NCBI GenBank assembly: GCA_965646165.1
Contig: CBFFYP010000056.1
Location: 1-32,491, forward strand
Source: MGBC114844 sp910585855
Lineage (GTDB): Bacteria > Bacillota > Clostridia > Lachnospirales > Lachnospiraceae
DNA: 32,491 bases
Direction: 5' to 3'
Shown in pieces: positions 1 to 7,401 of the stretch (position 1 is its first letter; each line of letters opens with the position of its first letter). A model generated the notes under the pieces. It did not search any database, was not told the origin of the DNA, and saw only the letters and a list, made by a program, of their open reading frames with translations. The translations under genes and the position numbers were made by a program.

Positions 1-283
1 ACACCTAGAATTTTTTGCATATCCTGCTTCTATGCAGGGTATGCAAAAAAAGGGGCGTGTTTAGCCCGGAGGATAGGGAATAGGATATTTTATGGTTGGT
101 AAAATCTTTCCTTACACTTGTTTCGTTTTGGTTGTGGTGAGGGCGAATTGCGCCCCGGTTCGTCTGGTTGGATGTATCGAAATCAGAAGCTCTAGACTTT
201 CTTACCGTTTGGAGCGGAGCAGGCAAAGGACAGGAGCAAACCGCCTCTGGCGTCCGGTGAAAGCCAATCTTTTCTGGCAGCAT
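1..283 (+). ncRNA. Structured RNA-like repeat element, copy A (5' end outside window)
   Basis: This is the first of four related copies (A here; B 2272-2591 on -; C 2844-3168 on +; D 29862-30112 on -). It begins with a hairpin at 11-50: a T-run, stem arms GCATATCCTGC and GCAGGGTATGC around a TTCTAT loop, then an A-run. The core word GCGTGTTTAGCCCG follows at 55-68. A second block at about 143-180 (GGGCGAATTGCG, then CCGGTTCGTCTGG) can form another small hairpin. The 3' arm, about 184-250, is homologous to the 3' arms of B, C and D. Its 5' partner arm would lie before position 1. Similarity to copy C continues to about 283 (GGCAGCA). RNA nature is inferred from covariation among copies; no known RNA family was recognised. 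A 120-codon open frame overlaps it but does not look coding. Confidence 0.7.
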
Positions 284-373
284 TTTATTTTCAAAAGCAG
301 AATGAAAGATAGAATGGGTTATTTTATAAAAATTTTACTTTGTAAGTTTATCCTGAGAGAATCCTCAGTAACA

Positions 374-402
374 TTGAAAGAGTTATATGGAGAGTATATA
401 AT
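374..402 (+). promoter_or_regulatory. Sigma-A-type promoter for the GH43 gene
   Basis: TTGAAA at 374-379 and TATAAT at 397-402 are separated by 17 bases, a near-consensus vegetative promoter. It leaves a short leader before the GH43 start at 447. It lies downstream of element A, so the GH43 gene need not depend on transcription of that element. The small inverted repeat CTGAG/CTCAG just upstream (about 353-368) has no clear role. Confidence 0.65.
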
Positions 403-446
403 AGAAATAAAAAATTGTAACAAAAAAGCGAAGAAGGAGAAAAAAT

Positions 447-2003
447 ATGAGTGAAAGAAAAAAGATGTGGATAGCGGACAATGGGGACGGGACTTATCGG
501 AATCCGATTTTGTATACGGATTATTCGGATCCAGATGTGATTCGTGTAGAGAGTGATTATTATATGGTAGCGTCTAGTTTTTGTAATTCACCATCTGTGC
601 CAGTGTTACATTCGAAGGATTTGGTAAATTGGAAGGTGATTAGTTATGCTATGGAAAAACTGCCTTTTGATTATTATGATAAACCGATGCATGGCTGTGG
701 TGCATGGGCACCGTCTATTCGGTTTCATGAGGGATATTTTTATATTTTTATTCCTATGCCGGATGAAGGAATTTTTATGTGCCGTTCGAATGATCCATTT
801 CAGGGATGGGAAGCACCAGTTTGTGTGCGAAAGGTAACTGGATGGATTGATCCGTGTCCGCTTTGGGATGATGACGGAAAAGCGTATATGGTATCGGCGT
901 TTGCCAGAAGCCGGATTGGATTTAAGAGTATTTTGCATATGAGTCCGATAAAACCGGATTGTACGGAAACGCTGGATGATGGGATGCATATTTTTGATGG
1001 ACATGCAACACAGCCTACGATTGAAGGACCGAAACTTTATAAGAGAAATGGGTATTATTATATTTTTGCTCCGGCAGGGGGAGTAAAGACCGGATGGCAG
1101 ACAGTACTGCGTTCTAAAAATATTTATGGACCATATGAGGAAAAGATTGTGATGCATCAGGGTGGTTCACCAGTAAATGGACCTCACCAAGGGGCTTGGG
1201 TGGATACGCCGTCCGGTGAAGATTGGTTTATTCATTTTCAGGATGTAGGAAATGCAGGGCGAATTATTCATCTTCAGCCTATGAAGTGGGTAAATGACTG
1301 GCCAGTGATCGGAATTAATGAAGATGAAAATGGTTGTGGAGAGCCTGTACTTATTTATCAAAAGCCAGATACGGGAGTAGTTTGCAAGATAGATGCACCA
1401 GAGGATTCGGATGATTTTGATGGGGCAGCACTTGGGCTTCAGTGGCAGTGGAATTCTAATTATCGGGATACATGGTATCAGATGATGCCGGAAAAGAGCC
1501 GGATTTGTTTGTATGCACAGCCGGTAGAGAAGGGGACACAGCTTTGTGATGTTGGGAATTTATTATTGCAGAAGTGGCCAGCACCGGAGTTTCAGATTAC
1601 TGCAAAATTAGATGTCAGCGGTTTGATTGATGGGGATTATGCAGGAATGGTTTCTTTGGGCGGAGTTTATACCGGGCTTGCGATTCGGGTGAAGGATGGA
1701 AGACGGAATCTGGTACAGTTGACCGGAGAGTGGACAAAAGCAAATGAAACAGAAACAGTTTTGGACAGCTTTTTTGAAGATGTGCTTTATCTGAAGATGA
1801 CAGTAAAAAAAGAGAAGGATGTTTCTTTTGCTTATAGTATAGATGGGGAGAATTATCAGGAGATAGGAGAAACTGTAGAAGCAACACCGGGACGTTGGGT
1901 TGGAGTAAAAGCGGGGTTGTTTGCAGTAAATACAATGGGACGAACCGGCGGAGAGATGCTGGCAGATTATTTTTTCTTTGAATGTCGGCTTGAGGAGATT
2001 TAA
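447..2003 (+). CDS. GH43 glycoside hydrolase (beta-xylosidase / alpha-L-arabinofuranosidase type)
   Basis: The 518-residue protein is predicted to release xylose or arabinose from plant-derived oligosaccharides. It has no signal peptide, so it should act in the cytoplasm on imported sugars. The N-terminal ~320 residues match the five-bladed GH43 catalytic domain: probable general base D28 in YSDPDV, pKa-modulating D135 in WIDPCPL, and proton donor E193 in TIEGPKL. Residues about 320-515 look like the C-terminal beta-sandwich found in many GH43 beta-xylosidases. The ATG at 447 has a good GAAGGAG site just upstream, a promoter at 374-402 and a terminator at 2028-2062, so it is probably monocistronic. 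No transporter or sugar regulator lies beside it in the window. The family call is secure; the exact substrate cannot be read from sequence. Confidence 0.9.
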   Translation: MSERKKMWIADNGDGTYRNPILYTDYSDPDVIRVESDYYMVASSFCNSPSVPVLHSKDLVNWKVISYAMEKLPFDYYDKPMHGCGAWAPSIRFHEGYFYIFIPMPDEGIFMCRSNDPFQGWEAPVCVRKVTGWIDPCPLWDDDGKAYMVSAFARSRIGFKSILHMSPIKPDCTETLDDGMHIFDGHATQPTIEGPKLYKRNGYYYIFAPAGGVKTGWQTVLRSKNIYGPYEEKIVMHQGGSPVNGPHQGAWVDTPSGEDWFIHFQDVGNAGRIIHLQPMKWVNDWPVIGINEDENGCGEPVLIYQKPDTGVVCKIDAPEDSDDFDGAALGLQWQWNSNYRDTWYQMMPEKSRICLYAQPVEKGTQLCDVGNLLLQKWPAPEFQITAKLDVSGLIDGDYAGMVSLGGVYTGLAIRVKDGRRNLVQLTGEWTKANETETVLDSFFEDVLYLKMTVKKEKDVSFAYSIDGENYQEIGETVEATPGRWVGVKAGLFAVNTMGRTGGEMLADYFFFECRLEEI

Positions 2004-2027
2004 TTGTATCAGAATTGAGCAGAAATA

Positions 2028-2062
2028 GTGGGAAGCCTGTAAAAAAAGGCTTCCCGCTTTTT
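2028..2062 (+). terminator. Rho-independent terminator after GH43
   Basis: A strong stem (GTGGGAAGCCT / AGGCTTCCCGC) with an A-rich loop is followed by a T-run, 25 bases after the GH43 stop codon. It should end the GH43 transcript and insulate it from the repeat island downstream. Confidence 0.88.
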
Positions 2063-2070
2063 ATGTACAT

Positions 2071-2098
2071 GAGTAGGAGAAAAAATTTTCCTCTACTC
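2071..2098. repeat. 28-bp imperfect palindrome
   Basis: GAGTAG at the left end pairs with CTACTC at the right end, with an A/T-rich centre that pairs imperfectly. It lies immediately after the GH43 terminator and just beyond the 3' side of element B (which reads leftward). Function unknown; it could mark the end of a mobile segment or terminate leftward transcripts. Confidence 0.5.
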
Positions 2099-2140
2099 GA
2101 TTGTCTGTAAAAATAGAAGATTTTTAATTTATAGTGTAGA

Positions 2141-2180
2141 GGTAGGATTTCGTAGAGTATACCACTCTATGAAAAAGATT
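2141..2180 (-). repeat. Hairpin repeat, inverted partner of the one at 3365-3404
   Basis: The core 2148-2174 is an 11-base inverted repeat (TTTCGTAGAGT / ACTCTATGAAA) around ATACC. On the minus strand it reads almost identically to 3365-3404, including the word TGGTATACT, which resembles an extended -10 promoter element. It sits about 95 bases past the 3' end of element B in B's reading direction. No convincing -35 box is visible, so promoter use is only a possibility. Confidence 0.6.
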
Positions 2181-2271
2181 TTGAGCGGATTCTCTGTTTG
2201 ATATGATAGTCGTTCTGGTAGGATTTGTCAAGAGTAAATTATTTCTTTTGGTGAGAAATGGAGGGGGACGC

Positions 2272-2591
2272 TGGATTTTGGTTCTTCTGTTGGTCTGCTG
2301 TTCCGCTCTTCGGGAAGTAAGAAATTCTAAGACTTCTGCTCTTTTGCGTATCCAACCGTCCGAACCGGTGCGCAATTCGCCCTTATTTCAACCGAAATAT
2401 AACTAGCATAAGGAACGATTTTCTCTACGATAAGAGGTTGCTTTCCTTTTATACGGGCTAAACACGCACCTTTTTTTTCACACCCTGCATGGAAGCAGGA
2501 TGTGAAAAAAATCCTGTGTATTTCACAGAAGTCAAAGAATTTCTAACTTCCCTACGAAGTCACTGCAGCCCAACAGAAGAACCAAAATCCA
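2272..2591 (-). ncRNA. Structured RNA-like repeat element, copy B
   Basis: This 320-bp element reads leftward. Its outermost 22 bases (2272-2293 and 2570-2591) are perfectly complementary. A further 25-base arm pair (2314-2338 with 2526-2550) matches at 22 of 25. The internal hairpin at 2472-2511 has minus-strand arms CACATCCTGC and GCAGGGTGTG around TTCCAT, so it differs from copies A and C but stays paired. The core word GCGTGTTTAGCCCG is present (complement of 2454-2467), as is the GCGAATTGCGCACCGG block. On the minus strand the one imperfect hairpin pair is G-U, as in A and C, which supports that strand as the transcribed one. No transcription start was identified. Confidence 0.75.
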
Positions 2592-2843
2592 TCTGTTTCT
2601 TGGCTTCTGAAAGGCAAATGAAAGAGATACCATGTATTTTTAATATATGACGTCATTTAATTCATAAATTTATAGATTTTCGGTAAAAATTTTATAATTT
2701 TTCTGACTAATACTATTTAAACAAGTTATTTATTTGCTGCTTTTATTTATTATTTTTACTGATTTATCCTTTTAATTTCTAACTATTCTTATATTTTATG
2801 AGAAAATTTTCCGTTACATTTTTCTATCGGTTTTCTACTAACA
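2592..2843. other. A/T-rich spacer without a gene
   Basis: About 250 bases between elements B and C. No credible reading frame, terminator or repeat is seen. If both elements are transcribed, B leftward and C rightward, their promoters should lie in or near this spacer. It contains several T/A-rich words but no clear -35/-10 pair. Confidence 0.5.
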
Positions 2844-3168
2844 GCTAGATTCCGTTTGTTGGTTTGTGCTGCAGCGACTTTGGAGAAAAGTTAGAAAGTC
2901 TTAGGATTCTGTTCAAAACTCTAGAATTTTTTGCGTTTCCTGCTTCCATGCAGGGAACGCAAAAAAAGGTGCGTGTTTAGCCCGTGTTTTTAAGAAAGAG
3001 ATAGGTTATGGTAGAGAAAATCCTTCCTTACACCAGTTACGTTTTGCCTGCGACACGGGCGAATTGCGCACCGGTTCGTCCGGTTAGATGCGCAAAAATC
3101 AGAATCCTTAGACTTTCTTACTTTTTGGAAACCGGAGCAGCAGAGCAAACCAACAAACGGAATCTGGC
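2844..3168 (+). ncRNA. Structured RNA-like repeat element, copy C, upstream of the TnpB-like gene
   Basis: The best-preserved copy. Left arm 2847-2911 and right arm 3100-3165 are self-complementary: the outer 20 bases pair perfectly (2847-2866 with 3146-3165) and the inner 25 pair at 23 of 25 (2887-2911 with 3100-3124). The hairpin at 2927-2966 has arms GCGTTTCCTGC and GCAGGGAACGC. The core word GCGTGTTTAGCCCG is at 2971-2984. A nested hairpin near 3064-3095 pairs TTGCGCA with TGCGCAA, with CCGG/CCGG inside. Compared with copy B, both arms change together. It is on the same strand as the TnpB-like gene and about 270 bases upstream of it. It could be a stand-alone RNA, a leader, or a guide-type scaffold; which one is not known. 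Confidence 0.78.
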
Positions 3169-3364
3169 GTCCGCCTTGCGAAAGATAATCGGCAGCAATA
3201 AAAAAACGCTCTTAAAATTCAGAAAAAATAAACCGTCAAAAAGATTTTTTATTGATAGATTTTTTTTATTCCTTAGAAGGATTTTAATAAAAAATAAATC
3301 TGAAATATCAGCCGTCAAATTTCTGGTCAAATCGTTTAAACCCCCCTTATTTTTATGAGAAAAA
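3169..3364 (+). other. A/T-rich leader between element C and the hairpin at 3365
   Basis: About 200 bases rich in A and T tracts. The first ~35 bases still resemble the sequence after copy A (GAAAG, AATC, GGCAGCA); after that the copies diverge. A 116-codon open frame crosses element C and this stretch, but its homology to the frame in copy A is explained by the RNA-like repeat. No other feature seen. Confidence 0.45.
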
Positions 3365-3404
3365 ATTTTTTTTCATAGAGTGGTATACTCTGTGAAAATC
3401 CTGC
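3365..3404 (+). promoter_or_regulatory. Hairpin with extended -10-like word upstream of the TnpB-like gene
   Basis: TTTCATAGAGT (3371-3381) and ACTCTGTGAAA (3387-3397) form an 11-bp stem around GGTAT. The sequence TGGTATACT (3381-3389) fits an extended -10 promoter, ending about 48 bases before the ATG at 3437. It is the near-exact inverted counterpart of 2141-2180, so it is a repeated element and not just a local leader. Promoter, operator or transposon-end roles are all possible. Confidence 0.5.
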
Positions 3405-3436
3405 AATAAAGTAGGAAATTAAGAAAAGGTGAAGGT

Positions 3437-4798
3437 ATGTCGGGGAAAGAAACGGGTTTTATTACAATGACTTATAAATTGAGGCTTTATGATAGGCATC
3501 AGAATTGGCTGGTTTTTACTAGACAGCTTTATAATCAGGTAGTATGGCATTATTATCAGATTTTAATGGAGGATCTTTCCCTTTTGAAACAGAGTAATTT
3601 TCTTTTGCTTCGTACTTTGGAGGAATGTAGTATTGGGACGAAAAAAATGCAGGAAAGAGGAGAAGAGCCTCTTTGGAAATTAAAGGATATGCCAAAGATT
3701 CCTATGTATTTTCGGCGTGCAGCGATTAATATGGCGATTGGGTTAGCGAGAAGTTATCACAGTTCTTATAAGCTGTGGCAGGAAAAGCAGAAAAATGGGT
3801 CGCCTCCTTCTCCGGCAGCAGCGATTGATAGTTCTCCTGTTTTTTATAAGGGGATGTATCGGGCATTTCAAACGGATTCTATTCAGCTTAAGGTATTTAA
3901 TGGAGAAAAATGGGTTTGGATGACTTATCCTTATACTGGGCGTGAGATTCCAAAGGAGGGAAAAGTTTTGTCGCCTACTTTGAAGTTAGAAAAAAAGACG
4001 GCTTATCTGCATGTTCCAGTAAAATTGCCTGTAGAGGATATTCGGACAGTAAAGGAACGAATGAAACAGGAAGAGAGAATTTGTGCCGTTGCTTTTCCAG
4101 ATACTGATAGTTTAGCGGTATGTGTGATAATGGGACAGGCAGGAGAAATGGTAAAGCATTGTTTTATTCATGGTGGGAGAGAGAGGGAAGCACAGCGAAA
4201 ACAGGTGTTGGAGCGGTTAGAAAAGAGCAGAAAAAGTCGTAAAAGTTTTGGCGGAACGACTTTTTTAGTGGAAGGGGATTTGGCTGAAAAGGATAAGGGG
4301 ATTTTGGTTGGTAATCGGCAAAGAGAAAACGCCGTTCTTTATAAGAAATTAGAACAGATTAATGGGTATTATGCACATAAAGTAAGCCGGGCTGTTTTGG
4401 AGTATTGTAAAGAAAATCAGATTAAAGTGATTGTTGTTCCGAATTATGAAAATATTGTTTCATTCGACGGGAAGTATTATTTGCATACAAGCCCTTTTCG
4501 CTGGCAGGGCAGAGCAATGATTCGAAATTTGAAGTATAAAGGATGGAGAGAGGGAATTTTGGTAACGACGATTCGCCCTTATCATATTTCGGATTGCTGC
4601 AGTGAATGTGGGAAGAAAATTGAACGTTATAATGAGGGGCATAAAGCCAGCAGAAATTACTATGGCGGACAATTATTTTTTTGTCCGAATGGACATCAGG
4701 GCAATACGGCATTAAACACGGCAAAAAATATCGGGAGATATTTCCTCCGCCGTTTTCAAGAAGAATCGGAACAAGAAGATTTTGTTTTGAAAAATTGA
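3437..4798 (+). CDS. TnpB-family (IS605 OrfB-like) protein, predicted nuclease-dead
   Basis: The 453-residue protein has the layout of an RNA-guided TnpB nuclease: an N-terminal strand and helical region beginning TYKLRLYD, a basic segment at about 247-270, and a C-terminal RuvC fold with an inserted zinc finger. The catalytic positions are changed. Aligned by eye to ISDra2 TnpB, RuvC-I Asp falls on F220 (AVAFPDTDSLAV), RuvC-II Glu on P335 (VIVVPNYENI), and RuvC-III Asp on A425 (GNTALNTAKNI). The zinc site keeps C388 and C391 but the second pair is C416-PNG-H420. The reading frame is intact, so this looks like a maintained inactive protein, as known for TldR-type RNA-guided repressors, rather than a decayed transposase. 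No TnpA gene is adjacent. Start ATG has AAAGGTGAAGG before it. RNA partner and target are unknown; element C upstream is a candidate partner. Confidence 0.75.
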   Translation: MSGKETGFITMTYKLRLYDRHQNWLVFTRQLYNQVVWHYYQILMEDLSLLKQSNFLLLRTLEECSIGTKKMQERGEEPLWKLKDMPKIPMYFRRAAINMAIGLARSYHSSYKLWQEKQKNGSPPSPAAAIDSSPVFYKGMYRAFQTDSIQLKVFNGEKWVWMTYPYTGREIPKEGKVLSPTLKLEKKTAYLHVPVKLPVEDIRTVKERMKQEERICAVAFPDTDSLAVCVIMGQAGEMVKHCFIHGGREREAQRKQVLERLEKSRKSRKSFGGTTFLVEGDLAEKDKGILVGNRQRENAVLYKKLEQINGYYAHKVSRAVLEYCKENQIKVIVVPNYENIVSFDGKYYLHTSPFRWQGRAMIRNLKYKGWREGILVTTIRPYHISDCCSECGKKIERYNEGHKASRNYYGGQLFFCPNGHQGNTALNTAKNIGRYFLRRFQEESEQEDFVLKN

Positions 4799-5007
4799 AA
4801 GCGAACGAGTTGAAATAAAGAAAAAGGCTGGAAACAGCAAAGGAACATAGGTGTTTTTTCATCAATGTTTTGGGTACAGCACCACCTGCCTCTGCTTGTT
4901 GTCTTTTTTGCGAAAAGGACAGGATGCACAGACAAAGAAAAATATAAATTATTTTAGTTGTGCTGAGAGGTATTAAAAAAAGAGCTGGAAGGATGAAAAA
5001 AGGAAAG
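4799..5007 (+). other. Intergenic region after the TnpB-like gene, leader of the polysaccharide operon
   Basis: About 200 bases with a small GCTG-GAAA-CAGC hairpin near 4831-4842, a wider pairing AGGTG (4849-4853) with CACCT, and a bulged stem near 4898-4922. None is followed by a T-run, so no clear terminator is seen. In TnpB loci the guide RNA usually comes from the 3' end of the gene and this downstream stretch, so it may hold a guide-type RNA. It must also contain the operon promoter or allow read-through; no strong promoter was recognised. Confidence 0.4.
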
Positions 5008-6273
5008 ATGAAAAAGGCATTAATTATCACAACTGTTAGTGGATTTGTGCCACAATTTGAATTAAATCAGGTACATCTTTTACAGGAGATGGGCTATGAA
5101 GTTCATTATGCCAGTAATTTTCAGAATCCGCATTACGGCTCGGATAATCGCCGCCTAGAAGGAACAGGGTTGATTTGTCATCAGGTAGATTTTGTACGTT
5201 CCCCTTTTCGAATTTTAAGAAATGGGATTGCTTATCGGCAGTTAAGAATGGTGTTAAAGGAAAATGTGTTTGAATTGATTCATTGTCATACTCCGATGGG
5301 CGGAGTGTTGGGACGGCTGGCGGCAGAACAGAATCGAAGAAGACAGAAAAAGGAGAGAAGATTATTACAAAGGAAAGAGAAAGTAATAAAAAAATCAGGG
5401 TATAGTAAGGTGTTTTATACCGCACATGGGTTTCATTTTTACCGGGGTGCGCCTTGGAAGAATTGGCTGTTCTATTATCCGATGGAACGGTGGCTTGCTT
5501 TTTATACGGATGTGTTGATTACGATTAATCAGGAAGATTATCAGATCGCTAAGAAGTTTCATCTGCGAAAGGAGGCAGCCGGAAAGGTTGAGAAAATCAA
5601 TGGGGTTGGATTGGATATTGGGGATTATCAAACTTGTTTTAAAAATGTTTCTTTATGGAAGGAAAAAAGAAAAGAGTTGGGGATTCCTTTGGATGCTTGT
5701 GTGCTGATTAGCGTGGGGGAATTAACCAAAAGGAAAAATCATCAAGTGGTGATAAAAGCATTGGCACTGCTCCAAAAAGGCTGTGAAAATCAAAAAGATT
5801 ATGAAAAGAAAAATATTTGGTATTTGATCTGCGGAGAAGGACCAGAGGAGAAGAAGTTAAGGAAACAGGTTCAATGGTATCATCTGACGAAAAGGGTTCG
5901 TTTTCTTGGCTATCGGAGTGATGTAAAAGAACTTTTAGCAACCTCGGATTGTTTTCTTTTTCCGTCGAAACAGGAGGGACTTCCGGTTGCATTGATGGAG
6001 GCAAAAGCAATGGGACTGCCGTGTATTTGCTCTGATATCAGAGGAAATCGGGAGCTGGCAGCAGCAAAAGAGTTGGTACATGGAACAAGCGGCAAAGATT
6101 ATTTGGAGAAAATACAGGATTTTTTACAGCAGGTCAAAAAGACAAAGGGTAGAATAAGACAGAATATAGAGAAGCGGATTTGGTCGGATGCAAAAAAGTA
6201 TTCCAAAGAACAGGTGATGCAGCAGATGAAAAGAATTTATACAGAGAATTTGCAGGAAAGGAAAGAGGGATGA
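5008..6273 (+). CDS. GT4 family glycosyltransferase (EpsD/CapM-like)
   Basis: A retaining GT-B glycosyltransferase, expected at the cytoplasmic face of the membrane, adding a sugar to a growing lipid-linked glycan. It carries YTAHGFHF at 137-144 and the GT4 EX7E motif (E323 and E331, QEGLPVALME). The GxGP-like nucleotide-binding region is CGEGPEEKKL near 275. Residues about 110-130 form a very basic insert that may favour membrane contact. I chose the ATG at 5008 (MKKALIITT) because AGGA lies just before it; a GTG at 4960 and an ATG at 4993 are in frame upstream. It is the first gene of the locus and overlaps the next by four bases. Donor and acceptor cannot be told. Confidence 0.85.
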   Translation: MKKALIITTVSGFVPQFELNQVHLLQEMGYEVHYASNFQNPHYGSDNRRLEGTGLICHQVDFVRSPFRILRNGIAYRQLRMVLKENVFELIHCHTPMGGVLGRLAAEQNRRRQKKERRLLQRKEKVIKKSGYSKVFYTAHGFHFYRGAPWKNWLFYYPMERWLAFYTDVLITINQEDYQIAKKFHLRKEAAGKVEKINGVGLDIGDYQTCFKNVSLWKEKRKELGIPLDACVLISVGELTKRKNHQVVIKALALLQKGCENQKDYEKKNIWYLICGEGPEEKKLRKQVQWYHLTKRVRFLGYRSDVKELLATSDCFLFPSKQEGLPVALMEAKAMGLPCICSDIRGNRELAAAKELVHGTSGKDYLEKIQDFLQQVKKTKGRIRQNIEKRIWSDAKKYSKEQVMQQMKRIYTENLQERKEG

Positions 6274-7358
6274 AGCGGATTGTAATGCTTTTAAAATCAA
6301 GGATTTATGCAGGTGCAGAAAAGATAGCAATTACAATTATGCAAAATCTAAAAGAAGAATATGAATTTTATTATGTTTCTCCTTATGGAGAGATTGCGCA
6401 AAGATTAGAAGCTGAATCGTTATCTTATATTCCGCTTTCTGATTTTCAGATAAAAGAGATTCGAAGTATAGTAAGGAATCTTCGACCAGATTTAATTCAT
6501 GCACATGATTTTTCTGCAAGTGCGGCAGCTTCTCTTTTAAAGGATTGGCATGGAAAACCGAAAGTGATTTCTCATCTTCACTATAATGCAAGAGAAAATC
6601 AAAGATGGGGAAAGAAAGCGATGATTTATCGGGTGGCTTTAAACCGTATAGATCAAGTGGTTTGTGTCAGTGATGCAGTGGCGAAGGAAGCCGTTTTTAA
6701 AAGAGCATTAGAGGGGAAAACAAAGGTTCTTGGAAATCCGATTGATGCTGTTAGGATTCAAACAATGGCGGTGGCAGAGAGAGGCGAGGATTGGATTGAA
6801 AAGGCAGAAAAAAAAGAAGAGGTATATTTATACGATATTGTTTTTGTCGGGCGTTTTACCAAACAAAAAGATCCAGAAAAATTGATTCGGATTATTGCCC
6901 GGTTGAAAAAGTCCGGTCAGTTGGTAAAAGCTGCTTTTATTGGAACAGGGGAATTAGAAGAGAGCTGTGATCGGCTGATTTTGCAGTATGGCTTGGAAGA
7001 ACAGGTGCATCGGCTGGGATATTTGGAAAATCCTTATCCGATTATAAAAAGAAGTCGTTTGTTGTGTATGACGTCGAAAGAGGAAGGATTTGGGTTGGCA
7101 GTGGCGGAAGCGATGGTTTTAGGAGTTCCGGTATTGGTGTCAAAAGTCGGCGGGATGAAGACGCTGTTGGGAGCAGATGCAGAGGAATTTTGTGAAACAG
7201 AGCAGGAATATGTGGAAAAAATTAAAAGGCTATTGCAAGATCCCATTTTTTATCAGGCTGCAAAGAAGAGAAGCAGAAGAAGGGCTGATTGTTTTTGTGA
7301 AGTAGAAAGTTATATGGAAGAAATGAGAAAGCTGTATCGAGAGTTAATTTTACGTTGA
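6270..7358 (+). CDS. GT4 family glycosyltransferase
   Basis: A 362-residue GT-B enzyme. N-terminal features include the loop SRIYAGAEK near residue 10 (typical of donor/acceptor loops in this family) and DLIHAHD at 74-80. The C-terminal domain has VFVGRFTKQKDP at 191-202 and the EX7E motif E272/E280 (EEGFGLAVAE). The ATG at 6270 overlaps the stop of the previous gene (ATGA) and follows GGAAAGAGGG, so the genes are translationally coupled. Upstream in-frame ATG at 6180 lies inside the previous gene and is not the likely start. Role: addition of one sugar to the repeat unit or linker; specificity unknown. Confidence 0.85.
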   Translation: MKRIVMLLKSRIYAGAEKIAITIMQNLKEEYEFYYVSPYGEIAQRLEAESLSYIPLSDFQIKEIRSIVRNLRPDLIHAHDFSASAAASLLKDWHGKPKVISHLHYNARENQRWGKKAMIYRVALNRIDQVVCVSDAVAKEAVFKRALEGKTKVLGNPIDAVRIQTMAVAERGEDWIEKAEKKEEVYLYDIVFVGRFTKQKDPEKLIRIIARLKKSGQLVKAAFIGTGELEESCDRLILQYGLEEQVHRLGYLENPYPIIKRSRLLCMTSKEEGFGLAVAEAMVLGVPVLVSKVGGMKTLLGADAEEFCETEQEYVEKIKRLLQDPIFYQAAKKRSRRRADCFCEVESYMEEMRKLYRELILR

Positions 7359-7401
7359 ATAAAAGAAAAAGTTTGGAAAGTAAAAGAAGGAGTTATAAAA
7401 A

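Noticed and set aside
11..50. Rho-independent terminator
   Set aside because: The stem is preceded by T and followed by A on the + strand, and also on the - strand, so there is no 3' U-run outside the stem in either direction.
92..454. 120-codon open frame in copy A and a similar 116-codon frame in copy C (3008-3358)
   Set aside because: The two frames share a start region because they overlie the repeat. Copy B lacks the ATG and has an early stop, differences do not favour synonymous sites, and neither has a convincing ribosome site. The conserved pairing explains the similarity better than a protein does.
606..1157. 183-codon reverse-strand frame inside the GH43 gene
   Set aside because: It is antisense to a clear GH43 coding region, with no ribosome site and no recognisable protein features.
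2272..3168. Elements B and C as ordinary MITEs with terminal inverted repeats
   Set aside because: The ends are complementary within a copy but differ between copies, and no target-site duplication was seen. A shared transposase would need shared ends. Mobility is still possible, but simple MITEs do not explain the pattern.
2272..3168. Retron or diversity-generating retroelement
   Set aside because: Paired arms flanking a structured core recall retron RNAs, but no reverse transcriptase gene is in the window, and differences between copies are not biased to adenines.
1..3404. CRISPR array
   Set aside because: The repeats are hundreds of bases long, in both orientations, and irregularly spaced; there are no short regularly spaced repeats and no cas genes.
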